The translations under genes and the position numbers were made by a program. From NCBI RefSeq assembly GCF_028657195.3, contig NZ_JANCPR020000025.1, forward strand, positions 62,001-126,000: a stretch of DNA of 64,000 nt, written 5' to 3'. Position 1 is the first letter of the stretch, and every line of letters begins with the position of its first letter. Origin of the DNA: Streptomyces iconiensis (GTDB taxonomy: Bacteria > Actinomycetota > Actinomycetes > Streptomycetales > Streptomycetaceae). Positions 1-7,579 of the stretch are shown piece by piece. The notes beneath the pieces are model-generated. The model had not been told where the DNA came from. It saw only the letters and a list, made by a program, of their open reading frames with translations, and made no database searches.

Positions 1-2
1 GC

Positions 3-515
3 ACCGGCAGTATCGGTGCGGCGGTCGCCGCCGCGCTCCGGTGCTGCGGCATCCGTACGACCGGTGTCGCCCGCACGCCGCGCGAGGCGCCCGGCTTCGA
101 CGAGGTCTTCGCGTTGGAGGCGCCCGAGCTGACCGAGGCGCTCGGTCAGGCCCACTGGGTCGTCAACGCGCTCCCTCTCACCCCCGCCACCACCGGCCTC
201 TTCGGTCCTCGGCTGCTGTCGGCGATGAACGGCGCCACGTTCGTCAACGTGGGACGCGGTGAGTCCGTCCAGACCGAAGCCCTCGCCAAGGCCCTCGAAA
301 CCGGTGACGTCGGCGGGGCCGTTCTGGACGTACTCCCCGACGAACCCGCCCCGCCTGACTCTCCCCTCTGGGACCTCCCCAACACCGTCATCACCTCCCA
401 CTCGGCGGGCATCACCACGCCCACCGACGTCCTCACCGATTTCCGCACGGCCTGGCACGCGCTCCGTTCCGGCCAACGCCCTGCCCTGTCCGTCCAGTTG
501 GGCCTCGGGTACTGA
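3..515 (+). CDS. D-isomer-specific 2-hydroxyacid dehydrogenase, C-terminal part (5' end outside window)
   Basis: The reading frame is open from the left edge, so the start lies upstream. The first visible residues are TGSIGAAVA, the end of the NAD-binding GxGxxG loop. They are followed by NVGRGESVQTEAL (the Arg-containing substrate/NAD segment), LDVLPDEPAP (catalytic Glu region) and ITSHSAGIT, where the catalytic His follows Ser instead of the usual Pro. This is the normal C-terminal layout of NAD(P)H-dependent reductases of 2-keto acids such as glyoxylate or hydroxypyruvate. The actual substrate cannot be told from the sequence. Confidence 0.85.
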   Translation, partial: TGSIGAAVAAALRCCGIRTTGVARTPREAPGFDEVFALEAPELTEALGQAHWVVNALPLTPATTGLFGPRLLSAMNGATFVNVGRGESVQTEALAKALETGDVGGAVLDVLPDEPAPPDSPLWDLPNTVITSHSAGITTPTDVLTDFRTAWHALRSGQRPALSVQLGLGY

Positions 516-576
516 GGTTTTCCGCCGCTTACGGCGCACCGGTCGACGGCTCCTGGCGAAGGGTGACACTGGCCGC

Positions 577-1338
577 ATGGTGAACAAGGGCACGGGAACA
601 GCCACGGAAGCAGCCGCGGAAACAGGCGGGGATGGGGGCCCGGGTAGCGGCACAGAGATGGTCGCTGTGGTCGAGATGCGGGGGTTGGAAGGTTTCGGGT
701 TGTGGGGCATCGCGGAACGGGTGGGGTTCTTGCGGTTGTCAGGGGAGATGTCGGCGGGCGAGGTGGCCGGAGTGGTGGCGCTGCTCGTGGAGTACAACGG
801 GGTCGAGGCGAGGGAACCTGCCGCAGCTGTACGGGAGTTGGTGGAGGCCGACGGACTGGTGGCACCCGGGGGGTTGCGGGTGCGGGACGGGCGCAGCGGC
901 GCCGTTCTCGTGCCCGGGTGCTGCTGTGGGCTGGAGGACTGGCGGGAGTGGGCCGGGTTGGCGGCGGGGGGAGCGCTGTGGCTTGGTCACGACCCTGACC
1001 CCGACATCGAGTACACGGCCGACGCCGTCCATCTGTGGCGGGACGGGAAACGGGCTGACGGGGACCGGGTCGTGATCCCGTACGAACGGCTCCCGCAATT
1101 GCTGGAGGGGGTCAGGAGTGAACTGACCGCGTTTCTGGGGCTGGTGGTGCAGTGGGCCGAGCAGCTCGAAGCCGAAGACGGCCCCGGACCCGGGCCTCGG
1201 CTCGGTGGGCCCGCGCTCGTATCCGGGCCCGGGTCCGGGCTCGGACCCGCGCTCGGGGCGAAGTTGGATGAGGCGTTCTCGTTGACCAGGCCCTTCAGTG
1301 GGCCCCGTCCGGAGGCGCGTGGAGGAACGGGCGGTTGA
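577..1338 (+). CDS. Hypothetical protein with Gly/Pro-rich C-terminus
   Basis: Unrecognised protein of 253 residues. The ATG at 577 is chosen because the frame upstream of it overlaps the previous gene and has poor coding character. An acidic/Gly-rich leader of about 25 residues is followed by a compact region (about 28-200) containing CCCGLEDWREWAGL and GHDPDPDIEY. That pattern is reminiscent of small actinomycete proteins whose Cys/Trp patch precedes an Asp-rich loop. The tail is a degenerate GPGPGPRL-type repeat. Its 3' end overlaps the convergent neighbour by 44 bases, so one of the two C-terminal tails may be dispensable. No function is assigned. Confidence 0.6.
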   Translation: MVNKGTGTATEAAAETGGDGGPGSGTEMVAVVEMRGLEGFGLWGIAERVGFLRLSGEMSAGEVAGVVALLVEYNGVEAREPAAAVRELVEADGLVAPGGLRVRDGRSGAVLVPGCCCGLEDWREWAGLAAGGALWLGHDPDPDIEYTADAVHLWRDGKRADGDRVVIPYERLPQLLEGVRSELTAFLGLVVQWAEQLEAEDGPGPGPRLGGPALVSGPGSGLGPALGAKLDEAFSLTRPFSGPRPEARGGTGG

Positions 1339-2350
1339 GGTGTGAGGTGGCCAGCAGGGCGTGATGGGTTCGGGCCTCGGACAGGAGGGCGGTGCGGGTG
1401 GCGCGTGCGGTGGGCTGGTCGGCCTCCAGGCGGTAGGCGACCTCGGGGTTGGCCAACTGGACGGCGTGCACCAGTACATCGCCGGTGACGACGACGCGTC
1501 GCGCGCCCCCGTCGACCAGTACGGACTGGTGTCCTGGTGTGTGACCCGGGGTCGGCACGGCGGTGACGGCGCCGCCCGTGCGGTGGCCGCGCAGCAGCCG
1601 TACGCGGCCGTCGATCTCATGCAGCAGTCCGGCGTCGCGCAGCGGTGCGACGACGTAGGACTGGGCGCTGTCGTCCTCGGAGAGTGCGGCGGTCTCGGCT
1701 CGCTGGACGACGTGCCGCGCGTCGGGAAACAGCGGGACGCCCTGCGGAGAGACGGTCCAGCCGTAGTGGTCCTCGTGCAGGTGTGTGAGTACCACCGTGT
1801 CCACGTCGCGCGGTGCGATGCCCGCCGTCTTGAGTACCTCCGGGAGGTGCCCCGGTACGGGTGCCCAGCCGGAGGCCGGGCTGCCGACCGGGCCGACGCC
1901 GGAGTCGACGAGCGCGACCCGGCCGCCGGGGCGGCGTATCGCGTGGCAGCGGAAGGCCAGTTGCCATGCGTCGCCCGGCCCGAAGGCGTCCGGGTCGATG
2001 CGCCGGGCACGCGCCCAGTCCTGTGCGTCGGCTTCGGGGAAGGTCTCACGCGCGGTGGCCGGGAACGGGCCGTGCGCGTCGAGCAGGGCCAACACCTCGA
2101 ACGGGCCCGCGCGGTACGACACGACTCGCGAGCCACGCGCGGCCACGCCCCCCGCGTCCGCCTGCATCCCCGCCTGCGTCTCCGTCCCCGCCCCCGCGTG
2201 CCGTGGTGGCGCCGCGTCCCGTGCCCTCGCCGCCCCCGCCGCGGTACCCGCGCCGCCGAGCGCCCACGCCGCCACAGCGCCGGCCCCCGCTCCCACGGCG
2301 CCCCGCAACAGTGCCCGTCGCCCCGTGCTTCTCTTCGCGGCTCCGCTCAT
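1295..2350 (-). CDS. Tat-exported metallo-beta-lactamase-fold hydrolase
   Basis: 351 residues from the ATG at 2350, which has a strong upstream GGGAGGGG. The N-terminus carries a twin-arginine signal (GRRALLRG followed by an Ala/Gly-rich hydrophobic stretch), so the enzyme should be exported folded. The catalytic metal motif THLHEDHYGW lies near residues 189-198, with further ligands in PGHTPGHQS and VTGDVLVH. This is the canonical pattern of dinuclear-zinc MBL-fold hydrolases (quorum lactonase, glyoxalase II and related). Substrate unknown. Reading frames extending upstream to 2497 are rejected because they precede both the Tat signal and the ribosome binding site. Confidence 0.8.
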   Translation of the reverse strand: MSGAAKRSTGRRALLRGAVGAGAGAVAAWALGGAGTAAGAARARDAAPPRHAGAGTETQAGMQADAGGVAARGSRVVSYRAGPFEVLALLDAHGPFPATARETFPEADAQDWARARRIDPDAFGPGDAWQLAFRCHAIRRPGGRVALVDSGVGPVGSPASGWAPVPGHLPEVLKTAGIAPRDVDTVVLTHLHEDHYGWTVSPQGVPLFPDARHVVQRAETAALSEDDSAQSYVVAPLRDAGLLHEIDGRVRLLRGHRTGGAVTAVPTPGHTPGHQSVLVDGGARRVVVTGDVLVHAVQLANPEVAYRLEADQPTARATRTALLSEARTHHALLATSHLNRPFLHAPPDGAH

Positions 2351-2389
2351 CACGTACCCCTCCCGAACGTCGTGCCGTCTCGTCCCTAC

Positions 2390-2427
2390 CGTGCGGTCGC
2401 GTCCCGATCGTGCGGTCGCGTCCCGAC
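2390..2427. repeat. 19-bp direct repeat x2 in a 336-bp intergenic region
   Basis: CGTGCGGTCGCGTCCCGAY occurs twice back to back (2390-2408 and 2409-2427), upstream of the Tat/MBL gene start. The region 2351-2686 holds this repeat and the hexamer run before the AraC gene. I see no other gene in it. Confidence 0.8.
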
Positions 2428-2634
2428 CGTTGTGCCGCCCCGCGCGGCGTACGGGTTTGCGCCGGGCCGTACGGAATGACGACCCGGCGACCCGCACGGA
2501 ACGGCCCCGTAGGCTCGACCCCGTACACCCGTCACAGGGACCGCGTCAGGCCCATGCTCGGCGCACCCGCGAGTGGGGCGCTTGTAGATGCGTGCGCGTT
2601 TGCCAACGTGCCGCGCAACAGGGGGAGTTGGTGC

Positions 2635-2676
2635 GGCCACGGCCACGGCCACGGTCACGGCTGCGGCTGCGGCTAC
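2635..2676. repeat. Hexamer tandem repeat (GGCCAC/GGCTGC)x7
   Basis: Seven consecutive hexamers (GGCCAC x3, GGTCAC, GGCTGC x2, GGCTAC) end 10 bases before the AraC start codon. A frame through them would add a low-complexity Ala/Thr leader to the AraC protein, which is why the later ATG is preferred. Copy-number changes here would alter the leader length. Confidence 0.8.
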
Positions 2677-2686
2677 GCTGCGAGGC

Positions 2687-3538
2687 ATGGCGGTGGAGCG
2701 GCGGGTCTATCTGTCCAGTGAGACCACGCACCTGGCTGACGTACGCTGCGGCGCACCGCAGCCCGGCTGGACGCCGGTGCGTCCGGCCACCGTGTTCGGG
2801 TTGATCCTGCCCCGGCGCGGTCTCGTACGCGCCCATGTGGACGGTGTGGCACGGCTGTTGGACCCGGCCAGCGTGTATGTGGAACGGCTGGGCAGCGAAC
2901 AGCGGTTCGCGCACCCCTGTGGCGAGGACGTCTATACGGAGATCGTGCTGTCCGAACCCCGGGTCGCCGCGATGCTCGGCGGTGACCCGACCGTGCCCGA
3001 GGGGCTCGTCTACACCACGCCCGAACTCGCCCTGTCCCACCGGCTGTTGCTGAGTTCCGCTCGCGCGGGAGCCGACCCCTTCGAGACGGCCGAGCGTGCC
3101 GCGCTGCTGGCGGGCCGTGTCTTCGAGCGCCTGGCACCCGTACGCGCGGCGAGTGGGCGCCCCGCGTCGGCCGCGGCACGGCGGCGGCTGGCGGACGGGG
3201 CGCGGGCCGCGCTCGCGGCGGACCCGGGCCTCGGTCTGGAGGCGCTCGGGCGGGCCGTCGGCTGTTCTCCGCACCACCTCAGCCGGGTCTTCACCGCCGT
3301 GACCGGCGACACCCTCACCCGCTACCGCACCCGCCTGCGCCTCGTCCGGGCGCTGGACCGGCTGAGCGAGGGCGAGCGGGACCTGAGCCTGCTCGCGGCC
3401 GAGCTGGGCTTCAGCGACCAGGCCCATATGACGCACGTCGTACGCCGGGCAGCCGGTCTTCCGCCGGGGCGGCTGCGGGAGCTGTTCCTGTGCGGCCAGG
3501 ACGGCGGCGACTCTGTGCGGCCAGGACCGCGGGCGTAA
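2687..3538 (+). CDS. AraC-family transcriptional regulator
   Basis: 283 residues from the ATG at 2687. The N-terminal half (about 1-140) is a cupin-like AraC sensor region: it contains GLILPRRG, a candidate ligand-binding beta segment, and VYVERLGSEQRFAHPCGED. The C-terminal double helix-turn-helix is clear. Helix set 1 is LEALGRAVGCSPHHLSRVF, followed by TGDTLTRYRTRLRLVRALDRL, and set 2 is LSLLAAELGFSDQAHMTHV with the PPGRLREL end. A DNA-binding activator is likely. Targets are unknown; the neighbouring MBL-fold gene is divergent and could be one. Confidence 0.88.
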   Translation: MAVERRVYLSSETTHLADVRCGAPQPGWTPVRPATVFGLILPRRGLVRAHVDGVARLLDPASVYVERLGSEQRFAHPCGEDVYTEIVLSEPRVAAMLGGDPTVPEGLVYTTPELALSHRLLLSSARAGADPFETAERAALLAGRVFERLAPVRAASGRPASAAARRRLADGARAALAADPGLGLEALGRAVGCSPHHLSRVFTAVTGDTLTRYRTRLRLVRALDRLSEGERDLSLLAAELGFSDQAHMTHVVRRAAGLPPGRLRELFLCGQDGGDSVRPGPRA

Positions 3539-3782
3539 CTGTCGGTCAGGACCGGGGGCGATTCCGCGTGGCCAGGCGTGAGGCCGCCAGGCAGGTGAGG
3601 CCGGGCAGGCGGGCTAGGGCCGGTGCGTACGGACGCGTGGTGGGGCGGCACAATGTTCGAGCGAGGGTGGCTGGGGTCACGGACGGAACTACCCAGTCAG
3701 GGACAACTTCCCGGCCCCGCCGCGACCCGGCGGGACGGGGACAACGACAGCTGGGATCAGGCGGCTGGGATCGGGTCGGACG

Positions 3783-4484
3783 GTGCGGGCGAGAACTTAC
3801 GGGCAGGCGCTGCGCGCCCTGGCCTGCGGGCTGATGGCCTGGCAGGTGTGGCTGGTCTTCCGCGTCAGCGCCTACGACGCCGTGATGATCGACTGGTCCT
3901 GTGACTCGCAGGGCTGCGGTTCCGACGACTTCGCCTCCGCTGCCCCGCTCCTCGGTGGCGCCTCGGTGCTGGCCCTCGGCTTTCTGGCGGCGCGCTTTCT
4001 GCACCGCGCGACCCCCGGGTGCGTCGTCGCGCTCGCCGCGCTGGCCAACGTTTCCGGTTGGCGCGAGGCGCTGGACGAGGGCCGCGCGGCCGAGGGCACC
4101 CGCGTCGACTGGCCTCTGCTGCTGCCCTTCGGGCGGCTCTCGGTCGCCCAGTGGCTGACGTCGCTGTGGGTGATCACCGCCGTTGCCGTGCTCTGCGCTG
4201 TGTGGGGCGCGGCCTTCAGCGTGCGCCGTACGGCGGCGGTGCTCCGTTACTTCCGCGGGCGCGCGACGGCGGAGGCCGAGCTGAGCGGCTGGCAGCGGAC
4301 GGGGCGCGGGCGAGGCGCTGTGACCGTGAGGTTCGAGGACGGGCGCGGCGTCGCGTACGAGGTGCCCACCGTCGTCGAGATGGCCGCGCTCGGCCGTCCC
4401 GTGCTCGCCGTCTACGACGAGGCCCGCCCCGAGGATCCCGCGACCACGCGGGTGGCCATCCCCCGAAAGCGGTTCCCGCAGTGA
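3783..4484 (+). CDS. Membrane protein, unknown (first of a coupled pair)
   Basis: 233 residues from the GTG at 3783. Predicted membrane spans at about 10-28, 55-75 and 123-145 surround an extracytoplasmic loop with paired cysteines (WSCDSQGCGSDD). A cytoplasmic C-terminal domain of about 80 residues (TVRFEDGRGVAYEVPTVVE) follows and resembles the beta-rich DUF3592-like repeat of actinobacterial membrane proteins. It ends in a GTGA overlap with the next gene, so the two are translationally coupled and probably act together. The function is not known. Confidence 0.7.
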   Translation: MRARTYGQALRALACGLMAWQVWLVFRVSAYDAVMIDWSCDSQGCGSDDFASAAPLLGGASVLALGFLAARFLHRATPGCVVALAALANVSGWREALDEGRAAEGTRVDWPLLLPFGRLSVAQWLTSLWVITAVAVLCAVWGAAFSVRRTAAVLRYFRGRATAEAELSGWQRTGRGRGAVTVRFEDGRGVAYEVPTVVEMAALGRPVLAVYDEARPEDPATTRVAIPRKRFPQ

Positions 4485-5086
4485 GGCTGAGCGGAGGCGC
4501 CGTACTCGGCGCGTGTGTGATGGGCGTCGCGCTGGCGGCCCTCGTCCAGGGCGTCGCCGGGGGAGCACTGTGGTTGCTGGTCTTCGGGATCACGCTGCTG
4601 AGCGCCGTGCTGGCGGCGATCGGCAAGGCGGCCGAGATGGCGGCGAAGGGGTTCGCCGCCGGACTCAGATCGCCGGCGCGGCCCCGTGCCTACGCGCCCG
4701 CGCTGGTGAACGGCGCGAAGACCGTGCACAAGGAGACCGGGCGTGCGGTGGCGGACGGGCGTGCGCAGAAGAGAGTGTTCGTCTTCGACCTCACGGTGGT
4801 GCCCGACGACGGCGTACCCTTCCGCGCGAAGGTGGCGCACCCGCTCGACCTGCAAGGTCTGATGACGAGCAAGCGCGCCGTCGTGGAGTACGACCCCCGG
4901 CAGCGCTGGCGGGTCGTCCTGCCTGCCGACCCGCCCGAGGAGTGGCGGGCGCGCGCGGCCCGGCTGGCCTTCACCGGCCCGCCACCCGAACCCCTCGCCG
5001 CCCGCTTCCCGCCGGGCGCCCAGATCCTCGTGCTCGGTCTGCTGCTCGGCGCGCTGTTCGTCGTCGCCTCCCGCGCGGTCGTCTGA
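4481..5086 (+). CDS. Membrane protein, unknown (second of a coupled pair)
   Basis: 201 residues from the GTG at 4481, overlapping the stop of the preceding gene by four bases. There are two N-terminal membrane spans (about 6-26 and 28-48), a soluble beta-rich domain with VFVFDLTVVPDDGVPFRAKV and VVEYDPRQRWRVVLP, and a last span at about 178-198. The soluble part looks like a second copy of the kind of domain seen in the upstream partner. Unknown role, perhaps a paired envelope component. Confidence 0.68.
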   Translation: MRLSGGAVLGACVMGVALAALVQGVAGGALWLLVFGITLLSAVLAAIGKAAEMAAKGFAAGLRSPARPRAYAPALVNGAKTVHKETGRAVADGRAQKRVFVFDLTVVPDDGVPFRAKVAHPLDLQGLMTSKRAVVEYDPRQRWRVVLPADPPEEWRARAARLAFTGPPPEPLAARFPPGAQILVLGLLLGALFVVASRAVV

Positions 5087-5090
5087 GCCG

Positions 5091-5126
5091 CACCGCATGC
5101 GGTCGGCCCACCGCATGCCGTCGGCC
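5091..5126. repeat. 18-bp direct repeat x2
   Basis: CACCGCATGCGGTCGGCC (5091-5108) is followed at once by CACCGCATGCCGTCGGCC (5109-5126), differing at one base. It lies just after the upstream operon. The rest of 5127-5340 is GC-rich sequence with CACCGCAC-like reiterations and no supported gene. Confidence 0.75.
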
Positions 5127-5344
5127 CGCCCCGCACATGGACGAGCCCGCGTCACACGCGGGCGGCCCCCGCGTCGCGTAAGGGCCGGGCCGCACCCCAC
5201 CGCACCGCACACCCCACCGCGCATCGCATCGCGACGCGGAAAGCAACGCACCGCGCTGCAACCGCACCGCAGCCGCCGCCCTCAAGGCGTACGTCTGAGG
5301 GCGCCCCCTCCCTACATCCCAGGTACTGGACTGACGCGTGCTCA

Positions 5345-5373
5345 TTGACGAACCGCTTGGTCGGTTTTTTAAT
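5345..5373 (+). promoter_or_regulatory. Promoter with GBL-receptor operator (ARE-like) between -35 and -10
   Basis: TTGACG (5345-5350) and TTTAAT (5368-5373) are spaced by 17 bases. The spacer contains GAACCGCTTGGTCGGTTTT, an imperfect palindrome with ACC (5352-5354), eight bases, then GGT (5363-5365). This matches the autoregulatory-element pattern bound by ArpA/ScbR-type receptors. The site would block polymerase binding and drives the receptor gene that starts about 75 bases downstream. Confidence 0.7.
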
Positions 5374-5446
5374 GGGGCGTGCCGAGGGGGCGGGGGGCGA
5401 TCGGCTGACGGACGGCATCGTGCAGGGACACCACCGGGACGGGTTG

Positions 5447-6121
5447 ATGATGCAGGAGAGGTCCGAGCGGACACGGCGCAGGCTCGTCGAGGCGGCAGCC
5501 GAGATGATCGACCGCTTCGGTTATCCGCAGGCGAATCTCGGCGACATCAGCAGGGCGGCCGGCGTGACCAAGGGCGCGCTGTACTTCCACTTCCCGTCCA
5601 AGGCGGAGCTGGCGCTCGCCGTCCAGCAGCGCGGCTGCCGCCAGTTGGACGACATGATCACCGGGCTGTGCTGGCTGGAGCCCTCACCTCTGCAGAACCT
5701 GATCGACACGGCACACGCACTGGCGAACTGGCTGTGCCGCGACCGCGTCGTGCGCGCCAGTTTCCGGCTCGGGCGGGAACGTACGGCGGCTGAACCGGTG
5801 TTCGTGAACTACCACATGGTCTGCGTGACGACGACCTGGGCGCTGATGCGCAGGGCGTGCGCTGAACGGGCGCTGCGCGACGAGGTGCCGCCGAAGTCCA
5901 TGGAGATGCTGCTCTCCGCCGCTCTCGCGGGCGTCGAGTCAGCGGCGCGGAGCGGGATGCCGTACGAGGAACTGGCCGAACGGCTGGCCGGGATGTGGGA
6001 CCTGATCCTGCGCGCGCTCGCCCGTGAGGAGATCATCGGCACACTGCGGACCTCGGCGCCCGACGCGTGGGAGAAGGCCGTACCCTCCGCACCCGGACTC
6101 GGGTCCCGGCCGCAGCCGTGA
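5447..6121 (+). CDS. TetR-family gamma-butyrolactone receptor-type repressor
   Basis: About 224 residues from tandem ATG codons (5447 or 5450). An upstream in-frame ATG at 5345 is inside the promoter and is not used. The DNA-binding region is RTRRRLVEAAAEMIDRFGY, then NLGDISRAAGVTKGALYFHF, a near-consensus TetR/ArpA helix-turn-helix, followed by PSKAELALAVQQ. The C-terminal domain has the Trp-containing LANWL and VVRASFRLGRE segments typical of GBL receptors. It should bind ARE palindromes and leave DNA when a butyrolactone or butenolide binds. It is coupled by a GTGA overlap to the phosphopantetheinyl transferase. Confidence 0.85.
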   Translation: MMQERSERTRRRLVEAAAEMIDRFGYPQANLGDISRAAGVTKGALYFHFPSKAELALAVQQRGCRQLDDMITGLCWLEPSPLQNLIDTAHALANWLCRDRVVRASFRLGRERTAAEPVFVNYHMVCVTTTWALMRRACAERALRDEVPPKSMEMLLSAALAGVESAARSGMPYEELAERLAGMWDLILRALAREEIIGTLRTSAPDAWEKAVPSAPGLGSRPQP

Positions 6122-6891
6122 GCGGGAACGGGTTTCTCGATGTGTGGCCGCTGGTGCTTCCGCCGCCCGAGCGGCTCGGCCAACTGCTGGGCACCGCGCG
6201 CCTCGACGCCTCCGCACTGGACGCGCGGGAGCGCGCGCGTGCCTCGTCCTTCAGCCGGCCAGGCGACGCCGCGCGCTACACCGCCGCTCATGTCGCGCTG
6301 CGCCGCATCCTGGGCGGGTACCTCGCTCTGGCGCCCGCGCGCGTGACCTTCTTCCGCGAGCCGTGCCCCGGCTGCGGTGAGCGGCACGGGCGGCCGGCCG
6401 TCGCGCACCGGGGTCCGCCGCTGCACTTCTCGCTCTCGCACAGCGGTGAAAGGGTGCTCGTCGCCGTCGCCTCGGAGACCGTCGGCGTGGACGTGCAGCG
6501 CAGGCCGGGACCCGGGACCGTCGAGATCTGCGCGCGCCTTCTCCACCCCGGGGAGCGCGCCGAGCTGGAAGCCTGCGAACTCCCCGCGCGCCGACGGGCG
6601 TTCGGCCGTATCTGGGCACGCAAGGAAGCCTTCCTCAAGGCTCTGGGCACGGGGCTGCGCCGTGATCCCGCGGCCGACTACCTCGGCGCCGACCCGGAGC
6701 GCCGGCCGGGCCCGTGGTCGGTCAGGGACATCGGCTGCGGCCCGGGACACGACGCGGCGGTGGCGTTCCCCGCCACGCTCGCGGCGCCGCGCACCGTCGT
6801 CCGGCTGTCCGAGGACGTGCTCACGACCGAGTGGCGGCGGCGTTCTTCCGTACCCATGTCCGGTGGAGCCGTTTCGCGCGGGCGACGGTGA
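6118..6891 (+). CDS. Sfp-type 4'-phosphopantetheinyl transferase
   Basis: 257 residues from the GTG at 6118, which overlaps the TetR stop by four bases. Diagnostic motifs are HFSLSHSGERVLVAV (about 103-117), GVDVQRRP (123-130, magnesium-binding Asp) and IWARKEAFLKALGTGL (165-180, Trp/Lys/Glu motif). The length suits the Sfp class. It transfers the phosphopantetheine arm of CoA to carrier proteins and most probably activates the ACP of the polyketide cluster at 21976. A short CPGCGERHG Cys pair is an unusual extra. The last 71 bases overlap the convergent TetR gene. Confidence 0.92.
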   Translation: MSGNGFLDVWPLVLPPPERLGQLLGTARLDASALDARERARASSFSRPGDAARYTAAHVALRRILGGYLALAPARVTFFREPCPGCGERHGRPAVAHRGPPLHFSLSHSGERVLVAVASETVGVDVQRRPGPGTVEICARLLHPGERAELEACELPARRRAFGRIWARKEAFLKALGTGLRRDPAADYLGADPERRPGPWSVRDIGCGPGHDAAVAFPATLAAPRTVVRLSEDVLTTEWRRRSSVPMSGGAVSRGRR

Positions 6892-7480
6892 CCTCGATAC
6901 GGGGCAGCAGCTCCGGCAGCGCTATCCCGGGCAGCATGATCCGGTGAAGCGCGGCCACGTCCTCGGTCAGCCGGGACCCCCTGTCGGGCATGCCCTCGCC
7001 CACGACGCGCGTACCGGTCCATCCGCACAGCAGGAGATAGGCGACCTCGCCGGGATCGAGTCCGGGCAGGGTCTCACCGTGCTCGCGCGCCTCCTGCAGC
7101 AGTCCGGTGGAGACCTGGAGCCAGTCGGGCCACCGGGTGCCGAAGCGGAACCGTGCCGAGCGGTCCGTTGACAGGCGCAGTGCGGCGCTCAGGACAGGTT
7201 CCCGGGGGAGCCTGTGGGCCAACAGAAGCCCTATGTCCACGAGTTCCTGCAGCTTGAGTTCCTGAGGCGGGACGCCCTCCGTCGTCACCGCCTTCTCCAG
7301 AATGGCCTGGGCCAGGGCTTCCTTCGAGGGGAAGTGGAAGTACAGCGCTCCCTTGGTCACCTCCGAGCGGTCGAGGATCTCGGCGATGCTCGCGCTGTCG
7401 AAACCCTTCTCGTCGAAGATCTCCGCAGCACTGCTCAGGATCAACTGGCGTGTGAGCAGGGCGCGTTGCTGCTGTGCCAC
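6821..7480 (-). CDS. Gamma-butyrolactone receptor (ScbR/ArpA-type TetR regulator)
   Basis: 219 residues. The N-terminus RQLILSSAAEIFDEKGFDSA, then IAEILDRSEVTKGALYFHFPSKEALA, is a textbook ArpA/ScbR DNA-binding domain. LKLQELVDIGLLLAHRL and LSAALRLSTDR belong to the ligand domain. It is transcribed divergently from the AfsA-type synthase across 99 bases that contain an ARE palindrome, the classic scbR-scbA arrangement. Expected role: repress the synthase and downstream targets until butyrolactone accumulates. A second receptor-like gene lies at 5447, so one of the two may be a pseudo-receptor that senses other ligands. Confidence 0.92.
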   Translation of the reverse strand: MAQQQRALLTRQLILSSAAEIFDEKGFDSASIAEILDRSEVTKGALYFHFPSKEALAQAILEKAVTTEGVPPQELKLQELVDIGLLLAHRLPREPVLSAALRLSTDRSARFRFGTRWPDWLQVSTGLLQEAREHGETLPGLDPGEVAYLLLCGWTGTRVVGEGMPDRGSRLTEDVAALHRIMLPGIALPELLPRIEVTVARAKRLHRTWVRKNAAATRS

Positions 7481-7497
7481 GGAAACTCCTGTGTCCT

Positions 7498-7526
7498 ATG
7501 AAAAGAAACCGGCGAGCCGGTATTCT
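7498..7526 (+). promoter_or_regulatory. afsA-type gene promoter with ARE palindrome
   Basis: ATGAAA (7498-7503) and TATTCT (7521-7526) lie 17 bases apart. ACCGGC (7508-7513), GA, GCCGGT (7516-7521) forms a perfect 6+6 palindrome in the spacer, touching the -10. Flanking AGAAA and ATTCT extend the symmetry. The ACC-N8-GGT spacing equals that at 5352 and 16934. Binding of the adjacent receptor would shut the synthase promoter. Confidence 0.75.
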
Positions 7527-7579
7527 ACTGCGCGCTCGGCACCAGAGGACCTCGCTTCACCACTGGGAAGGGAACAGCG

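Noticed and set aside
5345..5446. Earlier ATG codons as start of the first TetR gene
   Set aside because: They lie in the -35/-10 and operator region, before any possible transcription start.
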